DNA from: Cervus elaphus
Taxonomy: Eukaryota > Chordata > Mammalia > Artiodactyla > Cervidae
NCBI RefSeq assembly: GCF_910594005.1
Contig: NC_057820.1
Location: 7,879,001-7,943,000 of the forward strand
Direction: 5' to 3'
DNA length: 64,000 nucleotides
The translations under genes were made by a program, and so were the position numbers. The notes under the pieces are model-generated. The model did not search any database. It was not told where the DNA came from and worked only from the letters and a program-made list of their open reading frames with translations. Of the stretch, positions 33,965 through 44,687 are shown piece after piece; position 1 is the stretch's first letter; each line of letters opens with the position of its first letter.

Positions 33965-34475
33965 CAACCAGGAGCAGTTTTGTTCCCCAGGGAATATTTA
34001 ACTAAGTTTGCTACTGACATCTAGTACAGGGGTCGCCAACCCCCAAGCCACAGACTCTTACAGCCCTGGCCTGTTAAGAATCCGCCCACGCGGCAGGAGG
34101 TGAGTAGCAGGCCAGTGATGGAAGCTTCCTCTGTATTTACAGCCACTCCCATGGTCTGCGTTACTGCCTAAGCTCCGTCTTCTGTCAGGTCAGCAGTGAC
34201 ATTAGATTCTCATAGGAGTACAAACCCTACTGTGAACTGTGCACAGTCCTTATGAGAATCATCCTGAAACCTTTCCCCTATCCCAATCTACGGAAAAATT
34301 GAATTATCTTCCAAAAAAGCCAGTCCCTGATGTCAAAATGTTTGGGGACTGCCGATCTAGTGGGTAGAAGTCAAAGATGCAGCTAAAGATTTTACAATAT
34401 ACAGGACAACCTCTACAACAGGGAATTATCTGGACCAAACCATCAACAAGGCAAAAGCTGAGGATACTTGTCTTA
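33965..34475 (+). mobile_element. MER5-type hAT-Charlie element, split by another hAT
   Basis: AGCAGTTTTGTTCCCCAGGG and GCTACTGACATCTAGT lie left of the nested element. GGGTAGAAGTCAAAGATGC, ACAATATACAGGACAACC and GGAATTATCTGGACCAAACC lie right of it. Joined, they follow MER5A/B order. Confidence 0.72.
34027..34354 (+). mobile_element. MER1/Charlie3-type nonautonomous hAT element
   Basis: 328 bp. Left end CAGGGGTCGCCAACCCCC, right end TGTTTGGGGACTGCCG. Internal GGCCTGTTAAGAATCCGC and TTAGATTCTCATAGGAG are typical. The 8-bp duplication is ATCTAGTA (34019-34026) and ATCTAGTG (34355-34362), the length expected for hAT elements. Confidence 0.82.
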
Positions 34476-34624
34476 GATTATTTGAGATGGCATGGACCTT
34501 AGGGCCAATTACATGACTTCCTCAGATTCTAAGTTCATATAAGTTCTAAGTTCATATCTTCTCATAGAGAAGATATTTGTCAGCTCTATACCTGGTTCCA
34601 TCCAAGGTTAAACAGACTGAAAAG
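34476..34624. other. Stretch with a perfect hairpin and a short tandem duplication
   Basis: The unit TTCTAAGTTCATAT occurs twice, 17 bp apart. The second copy runs into a perfect 10-bp inverted repeat with a 3-base loop at 34554-34576 (ATATCTTCTC / GAGAAGATAT). Confidence 0.6.
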
Positions 34625-34990
34625 CTAACAGAATGCTATCTTTCAGGATTTTTGACACAAATGAAGAGGACAGACAACAAATAAATCCATAGAAATGGCT
34701 GATAAAATGATAATAAAAGGAACAAATCTGAACTAAGCGATAGAAATTAGCAAGAGAAAATCAGCTTGGAGAACGTGGTCACAAAGGCTTCTCTGAGAAG
34801 GAGGTATTTATACCAAAGCAGGAGGAAGAGTCTTATAAGCAAAGAGAACTCATGTGGATGAAGTGTTGGGACAGCAAAGGCAAGATAACTGAAGAATTGA
34901 AAGGCAGCCAGTATTATTATGGAACAATGGGTGAGGGGATAGAAGTGACACAGAAGGTAGGAGGTATTAACAGGATAGTTGCATTACTCC
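34625..34990 (-). mobile_element. L2 LINE remnant (tentative)
   Basis: ACAAAGGCTTCTCTGAGAAGG and surrounding AG-rich text match the antisense L2 3' region. Weak. Confidence 0.35.
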
Positions 34991-35866
34991 CACTCCTGAC
35001 ATTGATACTATGGCTAGGAATGCATAGGGCATTCACCAGGGCCATCTTGCTGATAGGAATCCCACAGTTAATTTCCCCCACGAAGACCAAATTTGTGGTT
35101 GAACCTGACCTTGTGGTTCTTATAATGATTGCAGGATGCACTTCATCAAAAACCATCTGGGAAGTTTCAGAAACAAGAGAGATTATACACAGGTCCTGGA
35201 GGACAAATGACATAACCCAAGGGCCACATAGCAATGCTGGTGAGGTGGGGAGACAGAGAGAGAGAAAGGTGGAACTGGAGGGCTTCCTTTAAAAGGGTCC
35301 AAAGCTGGGACATCTAAGGGCTTCACAAGTTCACTCTTTTCTGGCTGATTTAAAGCATAAGAGTGAGGATTAAGGCATGGGAAGGGAGAAACGGGGTCAT
35401 CCAAGTGGTCAGTTATTTAGATGACTCAGGGCTTTCTGAAAGAGGAAGATTCATGGGTGATGAAACCCCAATTCTTTATCTAGTTGCTTGGCTAATACAG
35501 CTGGTACTATGCTTGCTTGGCTATTCAAAAGATGGATGTCTTTTGAAATAGATGTCTTGGCAATCAAACACATAACATCAGGCACTTAGACTATGAGGCA
35601 GTGTGCCCTAGAGCTCTGTAGGCTAGAGGAAGAAGATTCTTCCTGCAAAAGGATTCTTCCACTTACACACCCTAAGTCTTCTTGGATTCTGGGGCACTCT
35701 GAACATGGAGGTCATTTGCATTTGCCCAGAATGATTAAAAAATCAATTTGACAATGTAGGTTATTTCGCTATGATAAGAAGTCGAAGTTGACAGTTTTAT
35801 TTATGCCTGATTAATTAAAATGTGCAATTAACTGTGTGTTAGTCTGTGTAATTTACTTGCAAATAA
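34991..35866. other. Unassigned stretch with overlapping open frames
   Basis: 34852-35292 (+, 146 codons) and 34917-35234 (-, 105 codons) are open in the same place. Neither has a recognised domain. The text to about 35560 could be an old LTR or ERV-derived block, but I cannot support a family. Confidence 0.3.
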
Positions 35867-36952
35867 GTGTTAGTCACTCACTTGCATCTGACTCTTTGCA
35901 ACCCCATGGACTGTAGCCTGCCAGGCTCCTCTGTCCATGGAATTCTCCAAGCAAGAAAGAATACTGGAGTGGATAATCATTCCCTCAGGGATTCCCTGGT
36001 AGCCCAGCTGGTAAAGAATCCACCTGCAATGCAGGAGACCCAGGTTCAACTCCTGGGTCAGGAAGATCCACTGGAGAAGGGATAGGCTACCCACTCCAGT
36101 ATTCTTGGGCTTCCCTGGTGGCTCAGCTGGCAAAGAATCCACCTGCTTAGTAACTTGGTAAAGTTGGCTTAAAACTCAGCATTCAAAAAACTAAGATCAT
36201 GGCATCTGGTCCCATCACTCCATGGCAAATAAATGGGGAAACAATGGAAACAGTGACAGACTTTAGTCTCTTGGGCTCCAAAATCACTGCAGATGGTGAC
36301 TGCAGCCATGAAATTAAAAGACGCTTGCTCCTTGGAAGAAAAGCTATGACCAATATAGACAGCATATTAAAAAGCAGAGACAGTACTTTGCCGACAAAAG
36401 GTCTGTCTAGTCAAAGCTATGGTTTTTCCAGTAGTCATGAATGGATGTGAGAGTTTGACTATAAAGAAAGCTGAGTGCCAAAGAATTGATGCTTTTGAAC
36501 TGTGGTGTTGGAGAAGACTCTTGAGAGTTCCTTGGACTGCAAGGAGATCCAACTAGTCCATCCTAAAGGAGATCAGTCCTGAACATTCATTGGAAGGACT
36601 GATCTGAAGCTGAAGCTCCAATACTTTAACCACCTGATATGAAGAACTGACTCATTGGAAAAGGCCCTGAAGCTGGGAAAGATTGAAGGCAGGAGAAGGG
36701 GACAACAGAGGATGAGATGATTGGATGGCATCACCGACTTGATTGGCATGAGTTTGAGCAGGCTCCAGGAGTTGGTGATGGACAGGGAAGCCTAGCATGC
36801 TGCAGTCCATGAAGTAGCAAAAGTCAGACATGACTAAGCAGCTAAACTGAACTGACCCATTCCCGTTCTCCAGCGGATCTTCCCAACCCAGGAACTGAAC
36901 CTGGATGTCCTGCATTGCAGGTAGATTCTTTACCACTGAGCCAGCAGGGAAA
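35867..36952 (-). mobile_element. Bov-tA SINE split by a Bov-tA/BovB chimera
   Basis: The minus-strand SINE occupies 35867-35984 (tail and body) and resumes at 36858-36952 (head, ending GAGCCAGCAGGGAAAG). The cut point is marked by CATTCCC on both sides. Confidence 0.82.
35985..36857 (+). mobile_element. Chimeric Bov-tA::BovB insertion
   Basis: 35985-36157 is the 5' part of a Bov-A2-type SINE (two head starts, at 35989 and 36108). It is joined directly to BovB 36158-36854 (AAAGTTGGCTTAAAACTCAG to GCTAAACTGAACTGAC). The unit as a whole lies between CATTCCC (35978-35984) and CATTCCC (36858-36864). The BovB part codes for the RT C-terminal region in broken frames. Confidence 0.78.
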
Positions 36953-36984
36953 GAATGATCTTGAAAATCTGTGACAGAGAACTT

Positions 36985-37110
36985 TGAAATCTCTCAAACA
37001 AGTCCAACTATTTTATATTATGCCAAATTAAACTGAAACACACAGAACAAATGTGATTTGCTCAAGGTCACACAATTTAGAGAACCACGTTTAAGAACTA
37101 GATATTTATA
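36985..37110 (-). mobile_element. MIR SINE fragment
   Basis: TTAAACTGAAACACACAG and TTGCTCAAGGTCACACAA are antisense MIR. Confidence 0.6.
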
Positions 37111-37808
37111 ACTATGTTGATGCCCTCTCCAGCAATCCACACTTGTTTAGATATAACCCATGTAGAATTTAAGCTAATTAAATGATAAAATCTGGTTTTC
37201 TCCCTTTGATCAAAGATTTCTCTTGAATTCTAAAATTCACTTGAATGTGTGACTTTTTCCCCATTCCTCAGCATCCTTTGAAATTTACTTCAAGAATTAC
37301 CCTTTTCTTGTGTGTCATGAATAATCATTGCTATCAGATTAGAGGCCAGCTTAATATTTTCTATATACTTGATTCAAATGACTGCCTAGGGATTTTGTAG
37401 GGTAAATGAACTATGCAGTCGGTGATCATTAATTTCCATTCTATTGCCCAAGCATGGAAGCCAGTGTTCAAGCTGCTTCTCCTTTAGCTGACAAATATAT
37501 GATTCTCATCTTGATGCCTCTGAACTGAATTTATAACTGCTGTTAATTAATTTCATCATTTTTTTTCTATAGCTGATGAATACCAGATAAATAAAATCCC
37601 CAAGGAGACTAATACAGACAGGGCCTAACAGGGAGAGACTTCTAAATTCCCATTATCTACTGGAGACAAGTAGGCTCCTGCATGAGCAAACCTGTGCTGA
37701 CCTGATTGAATTCTAGAAAGAGACTATTCGCAGGGTGTTGGGGGAAAATCCTCCGAATGGTTCTGAGATTAAGTTCCAACATTTCTGTAGCTATGTGTGA
37801 GACCTTAA
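37111..37808. other. Low-copy stretch
   Basis: No repeat seen. 37190-37650 has stretches such as TTAATTAATTTCATC and a long pyrimidine run before AG at 37573. It might be conserved noncoding DNA. Confidence 0.35.
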
Positions 37809-38024
37809 AGAGCTTCCCAGGTGGCGCTATGGTAGAGAACCTGCTTGCCAATGCAGGAGACATAAAAGAAGCAAGTTCCATCCTTGGGTCAGGAAGATAC
37901 CCTAGAGAATGGCATGACAACCCACTCTAGTATTCTTACCTGGAGAATCCTATGGACAGAGGAGCCTGGCGGGCTACAGTCCATAAGGTCACAAAGAGTC
38001 AGACTTAGCATGCATGCATGCACA
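37809..38024 (+). mobile_element. Bov-tA SINE
   Basis: GAGCTTCCCAGGTGGCGCTA head, body, tail CACAAAGAGTCAGACTTAGC followed by a GCAT run. Confidence 0.9.
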
Positions 38025-38094
38025 AAACTTTATAGCCTTTCTTAAATGCTCTAAATTTTCTGTTTCCTCATTTACAATGGAAAGGTGATGATAA

Positions 38095-38285
38095 TTATAG
38101 TTAAAGTTATTAAGCCCTTACTACAATGCCCCTGACACATCTTTATAGAGTTAACAGGAATCAACACAAGGTATGTGTTAACATCTCAATTGTAATGACC
38201 AGGAACATTATATTTGAATAATTTGCCCAGGATCATAGGACTACAAAATAACAAAGCAACCATATCCCAAAGCTTTGTTCTTTTA
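38095..38285 (-). mobile_element. MIR SINE
   Basis: GTTATTAAGCCCTTACTAC, then AACATCTCAATTGTAATGACC and ATTTGCCCAGGATCATAGG fit antisense MIR. Confidence 0.5.
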
Positions 38286-39254
38286 CCTGCAAAAACTCTA
38301 TGGAGTTAGTCCAGCTATCATTTTCTTTTTTACCCATGAAAAATGAGTAAACACTGGATTCCAGAGAGATAAAAATGGCGAGGCTATTTTTTGACCTTGC
38401 TATGAATGCAGCCTCAGTCTCATTCTTTACCCCAAGGCATTTTTATGAGAATAATGCTACCTTTAGAAGAAATATTTTTCTTGGTCTGTGATTTCATATT
38501 TTATGTGCTTTTCAAGCTTAGAGATAGGTGAGCTTCATGTGAATTTTCCCAGAAATGTGTATGTTCCAGAAGCTTTGAATAGTCCCTGAATGCTATAGCA
38601 GTCTTCTGAGTTGTGGAACTGAAGACGGTATGTTTTATACCCACACGGTAGCTGGCCCCCTGGCCCCCTCTCAGCCCTCTCTTTGAACTCCTGTCGTGCT
38701 TTTGGGAGCAGTGATCTAGCAGCATTGCGTACACTGCCATCTGCTGCACCCTGTAATCCCTGAACAAAACTAGTACATAGCCTTTTTGTGTTTATTGCAT
38801 TATTTTGGCACAATAACAAACTCAGACCAACCCAAGGACTGTAGAAGCACATTCTGCAGTCCTAGTGCTGGTCTAAGCAAGCAAAATGGGGCGGGGAAAC
38901 TTAGAATTTTCTGTCCTGTCCACCGAGGATATAAAACACCAGGAATTCAATAAAACAACATAAAGTGGTCCGTCAAGGTGCTGGTAAGTGGACACATAAA
39001 TAATAAGTGGACATATAAAAGGGCTTATCATAAGACATCCAGGCTTCTCATGTCAGTGGCCCCAAAAGGCAAAACCAAGACTTGCCAAGGGAATTCCCTA
39101 AAGTTAGTGCTAGTCATTTGTTTACTTATGCTGATTGCCTTGGTTCCAACTTTATCCCTGAGTTTGAAATTTCAGAGGCGTTCTTATTAAGTTACTAAGC
39201 AACAGAAATGAGATTCCAGCTAGTCTTAAATTTGGGCTTTGTTGCTGTTGCTGT
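38286..39254. other. Low-copy stretch
   Basis: No family recognised. The frames at 38501-38767 and 38535-38852 (-) overlap in different phases. A short duplication AAGTGGACACATAA / AAGTGGACATATAA lies near 38986-39019. Confidence 0.4.
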
Positions 39255-39454
39255 TATTTTTTACTTTGAGTTGGAGGATGATTGCTTTACGACATTGTGT
39301 TGGTTTCTGCCATTTATCAACAAGAATCAGCCATGGGTGTATGCATGTACCCTCCCACCCCATTCCATCCCTCTGGGTTATAGCAGATCCCTGGGTTTGA
39401 GCTCCCTGAATCAAACAGTAAATTTCCACTGGCTATCTATTTTACATATGGTAA

Positions 39455-39939
39455 TGAGAGAGTCAATTCCTAGGCAGGTTGATAAAAAGTTCTGGGTCCC
39501 GGAGGAGAAAGGAAAGGGGCCTTGGGCTCTCAAGGAGGAGGAAAGGACGAATGTTTCCTTCTACATTCCTTAGTAACAATAACGTATCCTGCTTGAGGAC
39601 ATGTTTCTCCTTCCTGAAAACCTTCTGACTAATCCTGTTATCTTAAAATGTATATTATGGGGGTGGGTCTAATAAGGTCTTTACAACCTTGAGACACTCT
39701 TTTGATTTATTGTGATAACCAGTTAAAAAGTATATAATTCCCTTGCTAAGACTAGGGATGGCGGCACTCTCCGTCCCCCTTCTGATGTCTATGTCAGAAG
39801 CTTTCCCTGTCCCTTTTCATACTTTAAGAAAACTCAGCTACGCAAAAGCTCTTGAGTGATCATGCCTATTCCCTGGTCCCAAAGCTAAATCTTCTTCTTC
39901 GTAGATCATGAATCCGACACCATTCACTGTAAGCTATCA
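39455..39939 (+). mobile_element. Solo LTR of a ruminant endogenous retrovirus (BTLTR1-like)
   Basis: 485 bp beginning TGAGAGAG and ending AAGCTATCA. It has a TATA box TATATAA at 39731-39737 and an R/U5-like stretch (AAAACTCAGC, CAAAAGCTCTTGAG, CCGACACCATTCAC) near the 3' end. GTAA flanks both ends (39451-39454 and 39940-39943), extendable to GTAATG. No internal viral genes are present, so this is an LTR left by recombination. The name is from memory. Confidence 0.75.
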
Positions 39940-40072
39940 GTAATGCGTATGTTTCCATGCTACTCTCCAATTCGCCCCACTGTGTCCACAAGTCTCTTTG
40001 TATGGCTGCATCTCCACTGCTTCCCTGAAGATAGGTCCATCAGTACCATCTTTCTAGATTTCATATATATGC

Positions 40073-40285
40073 ACTGTACTGTACTTAGTTGCTCCGTCGT
40101 GTCTGACTCTGAGACCCCATGGACTGTAGCCTGCCAGGCTCCTCTATCCTTGGGGATTCTCCAGGCTATAATACTGGAGTGGGTTGCCATTCCCTCCTCC
40201 AAGGGATCTTCCCAACCCAAGGATCGGATCCAGGTCTCCTGCATTGCAAGTGGATTCTTTACCATCTGAGCCACCAGGGAAGTCC
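40073..40285 (-). mobile_element. Bov-tA SINE nested in L1
   Basis: GTACTTAGTTGCTCCGTCG to CTGAGCCACCAGGGAAGTCC. The L1 sequence resumes after it. Confidence 0.92.
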
Positions 40286-40355
40286 ATACACATGCTTTAT
40301 TATACAATATTTGTCTTTCTCTTTCTGACTTACTTCACTCTGTGTAACAGGGCTA

Positions 40356-41464
40356 CTGTGTTCACAGTTCTATATTAAGTTCCAATCCCGATTTCACTTT
40401 GTTGACCTTTCCCCCTCTGCTTCCTTACACTTTATAGGCTCTATAGGTCCTGGTCTTCTCTTTAGGGTGTTCATAAACATCTCTGAGATTTCAACCTTCC
40501 AACTGGTCATCTTTAATTGGATGTCATAATCCACCTGAACCACCTCCTCTGGGTTTCTCTTCAAAGGGAGTGAATTATCTGTATTTGTCAATTACCAGAG
40601 ATTGACACTGGACATCATACTTATCTCCATTTTTGCCCCTTTCCCTTTCATCCAGTTACCAAGTCATGCTGAAAACTTGGCTGAATGAAGCCATTGAATG
40701 GTTTCTAACTGTTGGTAGGTCGAGCTGAACCATGCCCCACAGCTAGCTGCAACATCTGGCCCCTGTTTACCTCTTGAGTCTTAAATCTTCCCTCCCAATG
40801 ACACCATCCACCTCACATCCTGCCCATCACACAGACTCAGAAAGATCACTGGGTTCTACCATCAGTGAGAGAGCACCTATAAAAAGTGCAATTTTTGATT
40901 ATTTACTAGTTTCAACATATGAAAAGCAACTACTCTGTAAGAGTGTATTCATTTCCACTCCTCTCCCAGATATAACAACACACAGATCATTCTCTTTGGA
41001 AAGCATCACTCTCCAGCCCCCACACACGGCCCAATCCTTCTTTCTTTCTGAATTCTATAGTGCAGTAGTCTAGACTCTTTAGTTAGTAAGTGATAGAAAC
41101 TCTTCTCAAAGCACAGTATAATATTAAAAGTAGTAGCTGTAAAATGGAGTTATCACCTACCCCTCTTCACAAGCAGTTGCCCACCACCCACCCGTCTACC
41201 ACAGAGGTGGCCTTGTGCAGCTAGGGTTTCTACCTATGATGTCCTCCACCTGCTTTGGACCCTGCTAGATTGATTCAAGGTGAACATCTAACCCAGTGAA
41301 CCAAGAACTATCTCCTCTTCCTAAAATTCAAATCAGAACCAAAATGCCTTTCCATCTGGCTGGACCCAAATATATAATCTCTCACGTGGTCAGATAACTA
41401 CATCTTTCTCCATGAGCAGATAAAGACAAGTTAGTGAAACAGAAAAAAGAAGAAACTAGACATT
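40356..41464. other. Unassigned stretch
   Basis: No family I can name. The minus-strand frame 40394-40591 (65 codons, charged) and the plus frame 40774-41073 (99 codons) have no recognised domain. Part may be old ERV- or LTR-derived sequence. Confidence 0.35.
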
Positions 41465-41853
41465 CAGTTCAGTTCAGACACTCAGTCATGTCTGACTCTT
41501 TGCAACCCCATGGACTGCAGTATGCCAGGCTTCCCTGTCCATCCCCAACTCCCAGAGCTTGCTCAAACTCATGTCCACTGAGTTGGTGATGCCATCCAAT
41601 CTCTGCCATCTAACCATCCTCTGTTATCCCCTTCTCCTTCCACCGTCAATCTTTCCCAGCATCAGGATCTTTTCTAATGAGTCAGTTCTTCACATCAGGT
41701 GGCCAAAGTATTGGAGCATCAGTCCTTTCAATGAGTATTCAGGACTGATCTCCTTCAGGATGGACTGGTTTGATCTCCTTGCAGTCTAAGGGACTCTCAA
41801 GAGGTTTCTCCATCAACACAGTTCAAAAGCATCAATTCTTTGGTGTTCTTTCA
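41465..41853 (-). mobile_element. BovB LINE 3' end
   Basis: TTCAGTTCAGTTCAGACACTC tail through to CATCAATTCTTTGGTGTTC. It is flanked by AGACAT on both sides. It contains a local duplication (ATGCCATCCAATC / CTGCCATCTAACC). Confidence 0.93.
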
Positions 41854-42794
41854 GACATACTGAAAATCAAATAAAAACAATGGTAATAATAAGCATAAAG
41901 GATTCCTATATTCTTTGAGTCCCTCTTTGCCATTTTTCCTCAGAGCTAGAATCATTTTCACACTTGAGTTCCACCAGATATCTATATGCCTCCCTCTCTG
42001 CTTAAGTCTGCTCAATTTGATTTCTACTACATTAAAGCAAGAGTCCATAATAGTATGCTGCTTGCCTTCTATGAGACAGGTTTTATGTGTGTGTGTGTGT
42101 GTGTGTGTGTATCTGTGTATGCCATATGTGCATAACATATAGATATATGTGTATATGTATACAGTGTCTCACCTCATAATTATAATCATAACTCTGAAGC
42201 ATTTGTGTTATGGCTTTCATTATATCAATGAAAAATATGAGACTTAAAGGAATTTTGTAATCCTACGATAAAAACTGTGGAAGCAACTATGAAATCAGGA
42301 TATTTTGATTCCCAAGTGCATATTTTCTTCTTTTTCTGTTTCCCACTCTCATTCATTTGGATCTTAATATCACTCCACATTTCATTCATTCATTCAAGAA
42401 ACACATTCATTTTCTTCACCCTGGCAGACATAATTGCAGATAGTTTTCTCATAACATGTTTTTGATTATTTGATACTACTGTTGGGAAACAGTTCTCTGT
42501 GGAGCACTCACAGTTCTGCATGTCTTGGTTCAGCCATTGTCCTTGATTAGCTTTTTAAGAATGTTTGTATAGCTGTATCCTTGGAAGATAAGGGCAGTGT
42601 CTTCCTCCAGAGCAGAGAGAAGGTTTGCTTCCTGGCCAGAAGGATAAAGATAATATTTTCTAATGGCGCAAGTGTTGGGTACATTTTCTAGCAGTCCCCT
42701 TGAACTGGGAGATTGGAAAAGGCATTTATACACTGCGATGTGTATAATAGCTAGCTAGTGGGAACCTGTTTTTATGCAGGGAGTTTGGCTTGGT
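41854..42794. other. Unassigned stretch with (GT)n
   Basis: Apart from the microsatellite at 42086-42111 and the AT-rich stretch after it, nothing is recognised. Confidence 0.4.
42086..42111 (+). repeat. (GT)n microsatellite
   Basis: About 12 GT units, followed by TGTGTATG and ATAGATATATG imperfect repeats. Confidence 0.9.
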
Positions 42795-42932
42795 AAACTC
42801 TGATAACCTAGAGGAGTGGGATGTGTGGTGTGTAAGAGGGAGGTCCAAGCGGAAAGGATATTTGTTTACATTTAACCGATTCACTTCCTTGAACAGCAGT
42901 AACTAACACAACATTGTAAAGTAACTATAACA
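42795..42932 (+). mobile_element. L1 3' terminal fragment
   Basis: TCTGATAACCTAGAGGAGTGG, GGGAGGTCCAAG and CAGTAACTAACACAACATTG are the last part of a ruminant L1 3' UTR. Confidence 0.8.
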
Positions 42933-42933
42933 T

Positions 42934-43613
42934 ACAAGTCGCTCAGTCGTGTCCAACTCTTTGCAGCCGATGGACTATAACCCATGCTCCTCTGTCCTTG
43001 GGAATCTCCAGGCAAGAATACTGGAGTGGGCTGCCACAGTCTCCTCCAGGGGAGCTTCCTGACCCAGGGATCGAACCTGTTTCTCTTGCATCCCCTGTGT
43101 CTCTTGCATCCCCTGTGTCTCGTACATTGGTAGGCAGATGCTTTACCACTAATGCCACTTGGTTTTTCCAGTAGTCATGTACAGATGTGAATGTCTGACT
43201 ATCAAGAAAGCTGAGTGCCTAAGAATTGATGCTTTTGAACTGTGGTGTTGGAGAAGACTCTTGAGAGTCCCTTGGACTGCGAGGAGATCAAATCAGTCAG
43301 TCCTAAAGGAAATCAGTCCTGATTATTCATTGGAAGGACTGATACTGAAGCTGAAACTCCAATACTTTGGCCACCTGATGCGAAGAACTGATTCATTGGA
43401 AAAGACCCTGATACTGGGAAAGATTGCAGGCGGGAGGAGAAGGGGATGACAGAGGATGACATAGCTGGATGACATCACCGGCTGGGTGGACATGAGTTTG
43501 AGCAAGCTCTGGGAGTTGGTAATACAGGGAAGCCTGGTGCACTGCAGTCCATGGGGTCACAATAAGTTGGAAACAACCAAGAGACTGACTGAGTGCCACA
43601 TGGGAAGCCCAAA
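42934..43613 (-). mobile_element. Bov-tA SINE split by BovB
   Basis: SINE body at 42934-43160 and the last 21 bp of its head (GTGCCACATGGGAAGCCC) at 43593-43613. An 18-bp tandem duplication (CTCTTGCATCCCCTGTGT twice) lies at 43083-43118. Confidence 0.86.
43161..43592 (+). mobile_element. BovB LINE 3' end nested in SINE
   Basis: Starts GGTTTTTCCAGTAGTCATG and ends AGAGACTGACTGA. Imperfect duplication ATGCCACTT (43152-43160) and GTGCCACAT (43593-43601). The frame 43159-43449 covers 96 residues after the RT box (DAFELWCWRRLLRVPWTARR). Confidence 0.93.
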
Positions 43614-43811
43614 ACCCAAATAAAAAAAGGAAAGACTAGAGTTTTGTGTTTGTTTGTTTTCCAAAAAGACTTGGAGTTCCTCCACTGTAATACAGGCTTA
43701 TTCTGTGCATAGCCTCTATGTGGGCCTCTCTGTATCATCTCACGGACATTGAGGACAAGGGAAACCAATGTGAACATGAACCTCATGCTGCCTACCATGC
43801 CTCATCATATC
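43614..43811. other. Unassigned stretch
   Basis: Short low-copy DNA with a TTTG run at 43646-43660. Confidence 0.35.
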
Positions 43812-44021
43812 GTGCTCAATCTCTCAGCCATGCCTGACTCTTTGTGACCCTATGGACTGTAGTCCACCAATCTCCTCTGTCCAATGGATTTTTCAGACAA
43901 GAGCAAGAACACTGGAGTGAGTTGCCATTTCCTCCTCCTGGGGTCTTCCTTACTCAGGTATCCAACCCAACTCTCCTGCTCTGGCAGGGAGATTCTTTAC
44001 CACTGAGTTACCTGGAAAGAT
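43812..44021 (-). mobile_element. Bov-tA SINE
   Basis: CGTGCTCAATCTCTCAGCC to CTGAGTTACCTGGAAAG. Confidence 0.9.
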
Positions 44022-44356
44022 CACCTACTGTGCCATGAATAATGAAAGCCTTTACCTCTAACCAGAAGTCTTTTGTCTCCCACTGGCATCTATGTATAGC
44101 AGATTTACTTGTTATCTTGCAAATGAAAAAGTCTCAGATTCTTCACAGTTCTTGATGGATAAAATAATTATGAGCTGATAATTATAAATGGTACAACTTC
44201 ATTCACCAATATTTATATAAACTTATAAGTTGTAGAGTCAATATTTGATCCCAGAACTCCTTGACTTCTAATCATCAAAAAAAATGTAAAAGAGTTAAAA
44301 GAGAGGCATAGAATTTTAATTAGTAAAACAGACAACTTCAATTTGTCACTTGTAGG
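44022..44356. other. Unassigned AT-rich stretch
   Basis: 44120-44280 may contain an old MIR 3' end (TTTGATCCCAGAACTCC). Not firm. Confidence 0.3.
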
Positions 44357-44369
44357 CTACCATACAGTA

Positions 44370-44589
44370 TAAAGTGTGTTTGTGTTCAGTCGTGTCTGAC
44401 TCTTTGCGGTCCCATGGACTATATAACCTGCCAGGCACCTCTGTCCATGGAATTTTCCAGGCAAGAATACTGGAGTGGGTTGCCATTTCTTACGCCAGGG
44501 GATCTTCCCAACCAAAGGATCCAACCCACGTTTCTTGCATCTCCTGCACTGACAGGCAGATTCTTTACTACTAGTGCGGCCTGGGAAGC
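44370..44589 (-). mobile_element. Bov-tA SINE
   Basis: Full element. The 13-bp duplication is CTACCATACAGTA (44357-44369) and CTACCATATAGTA (44590-44602). Confidence 0.93.
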
Positions 44590-44687
44590 CTACCATATAG
44601 TAGGTGCATGACAAATATGGCTGGCATTGTGAAATATCTCAGAGACTGGCAGTGGGCATGGGGAGTAGCAAGTAGAGTAGACAAATG

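Larger units (their letters stand above)
39255..40355 (-). mobile_element. Ruminant-type L1 3' end, antisense, split by a solo LTR and a SINE
   Basis: TTGGAGGATGATTGC, GTTGGTTTCTGCC, GGCTATCTATTTTACATATG lie before the LTR. TTTCCATGCTACTCTCC, TGTGTCCACAAGTC and CATCAGTACCATCTTTC lie after it, and CTGACTTACTTCACTCTG after the SINE. The order is that of the L1 3' region read backwards. Confidence 0.85.

Noticed and set aside
34852..35292. 146-codon plus frame with a hydrophobic stretch
   Set aside because: A 105-codon frame is open on the opposite strand in the same place, the left part looks like L2, and there is no domain or splice context.
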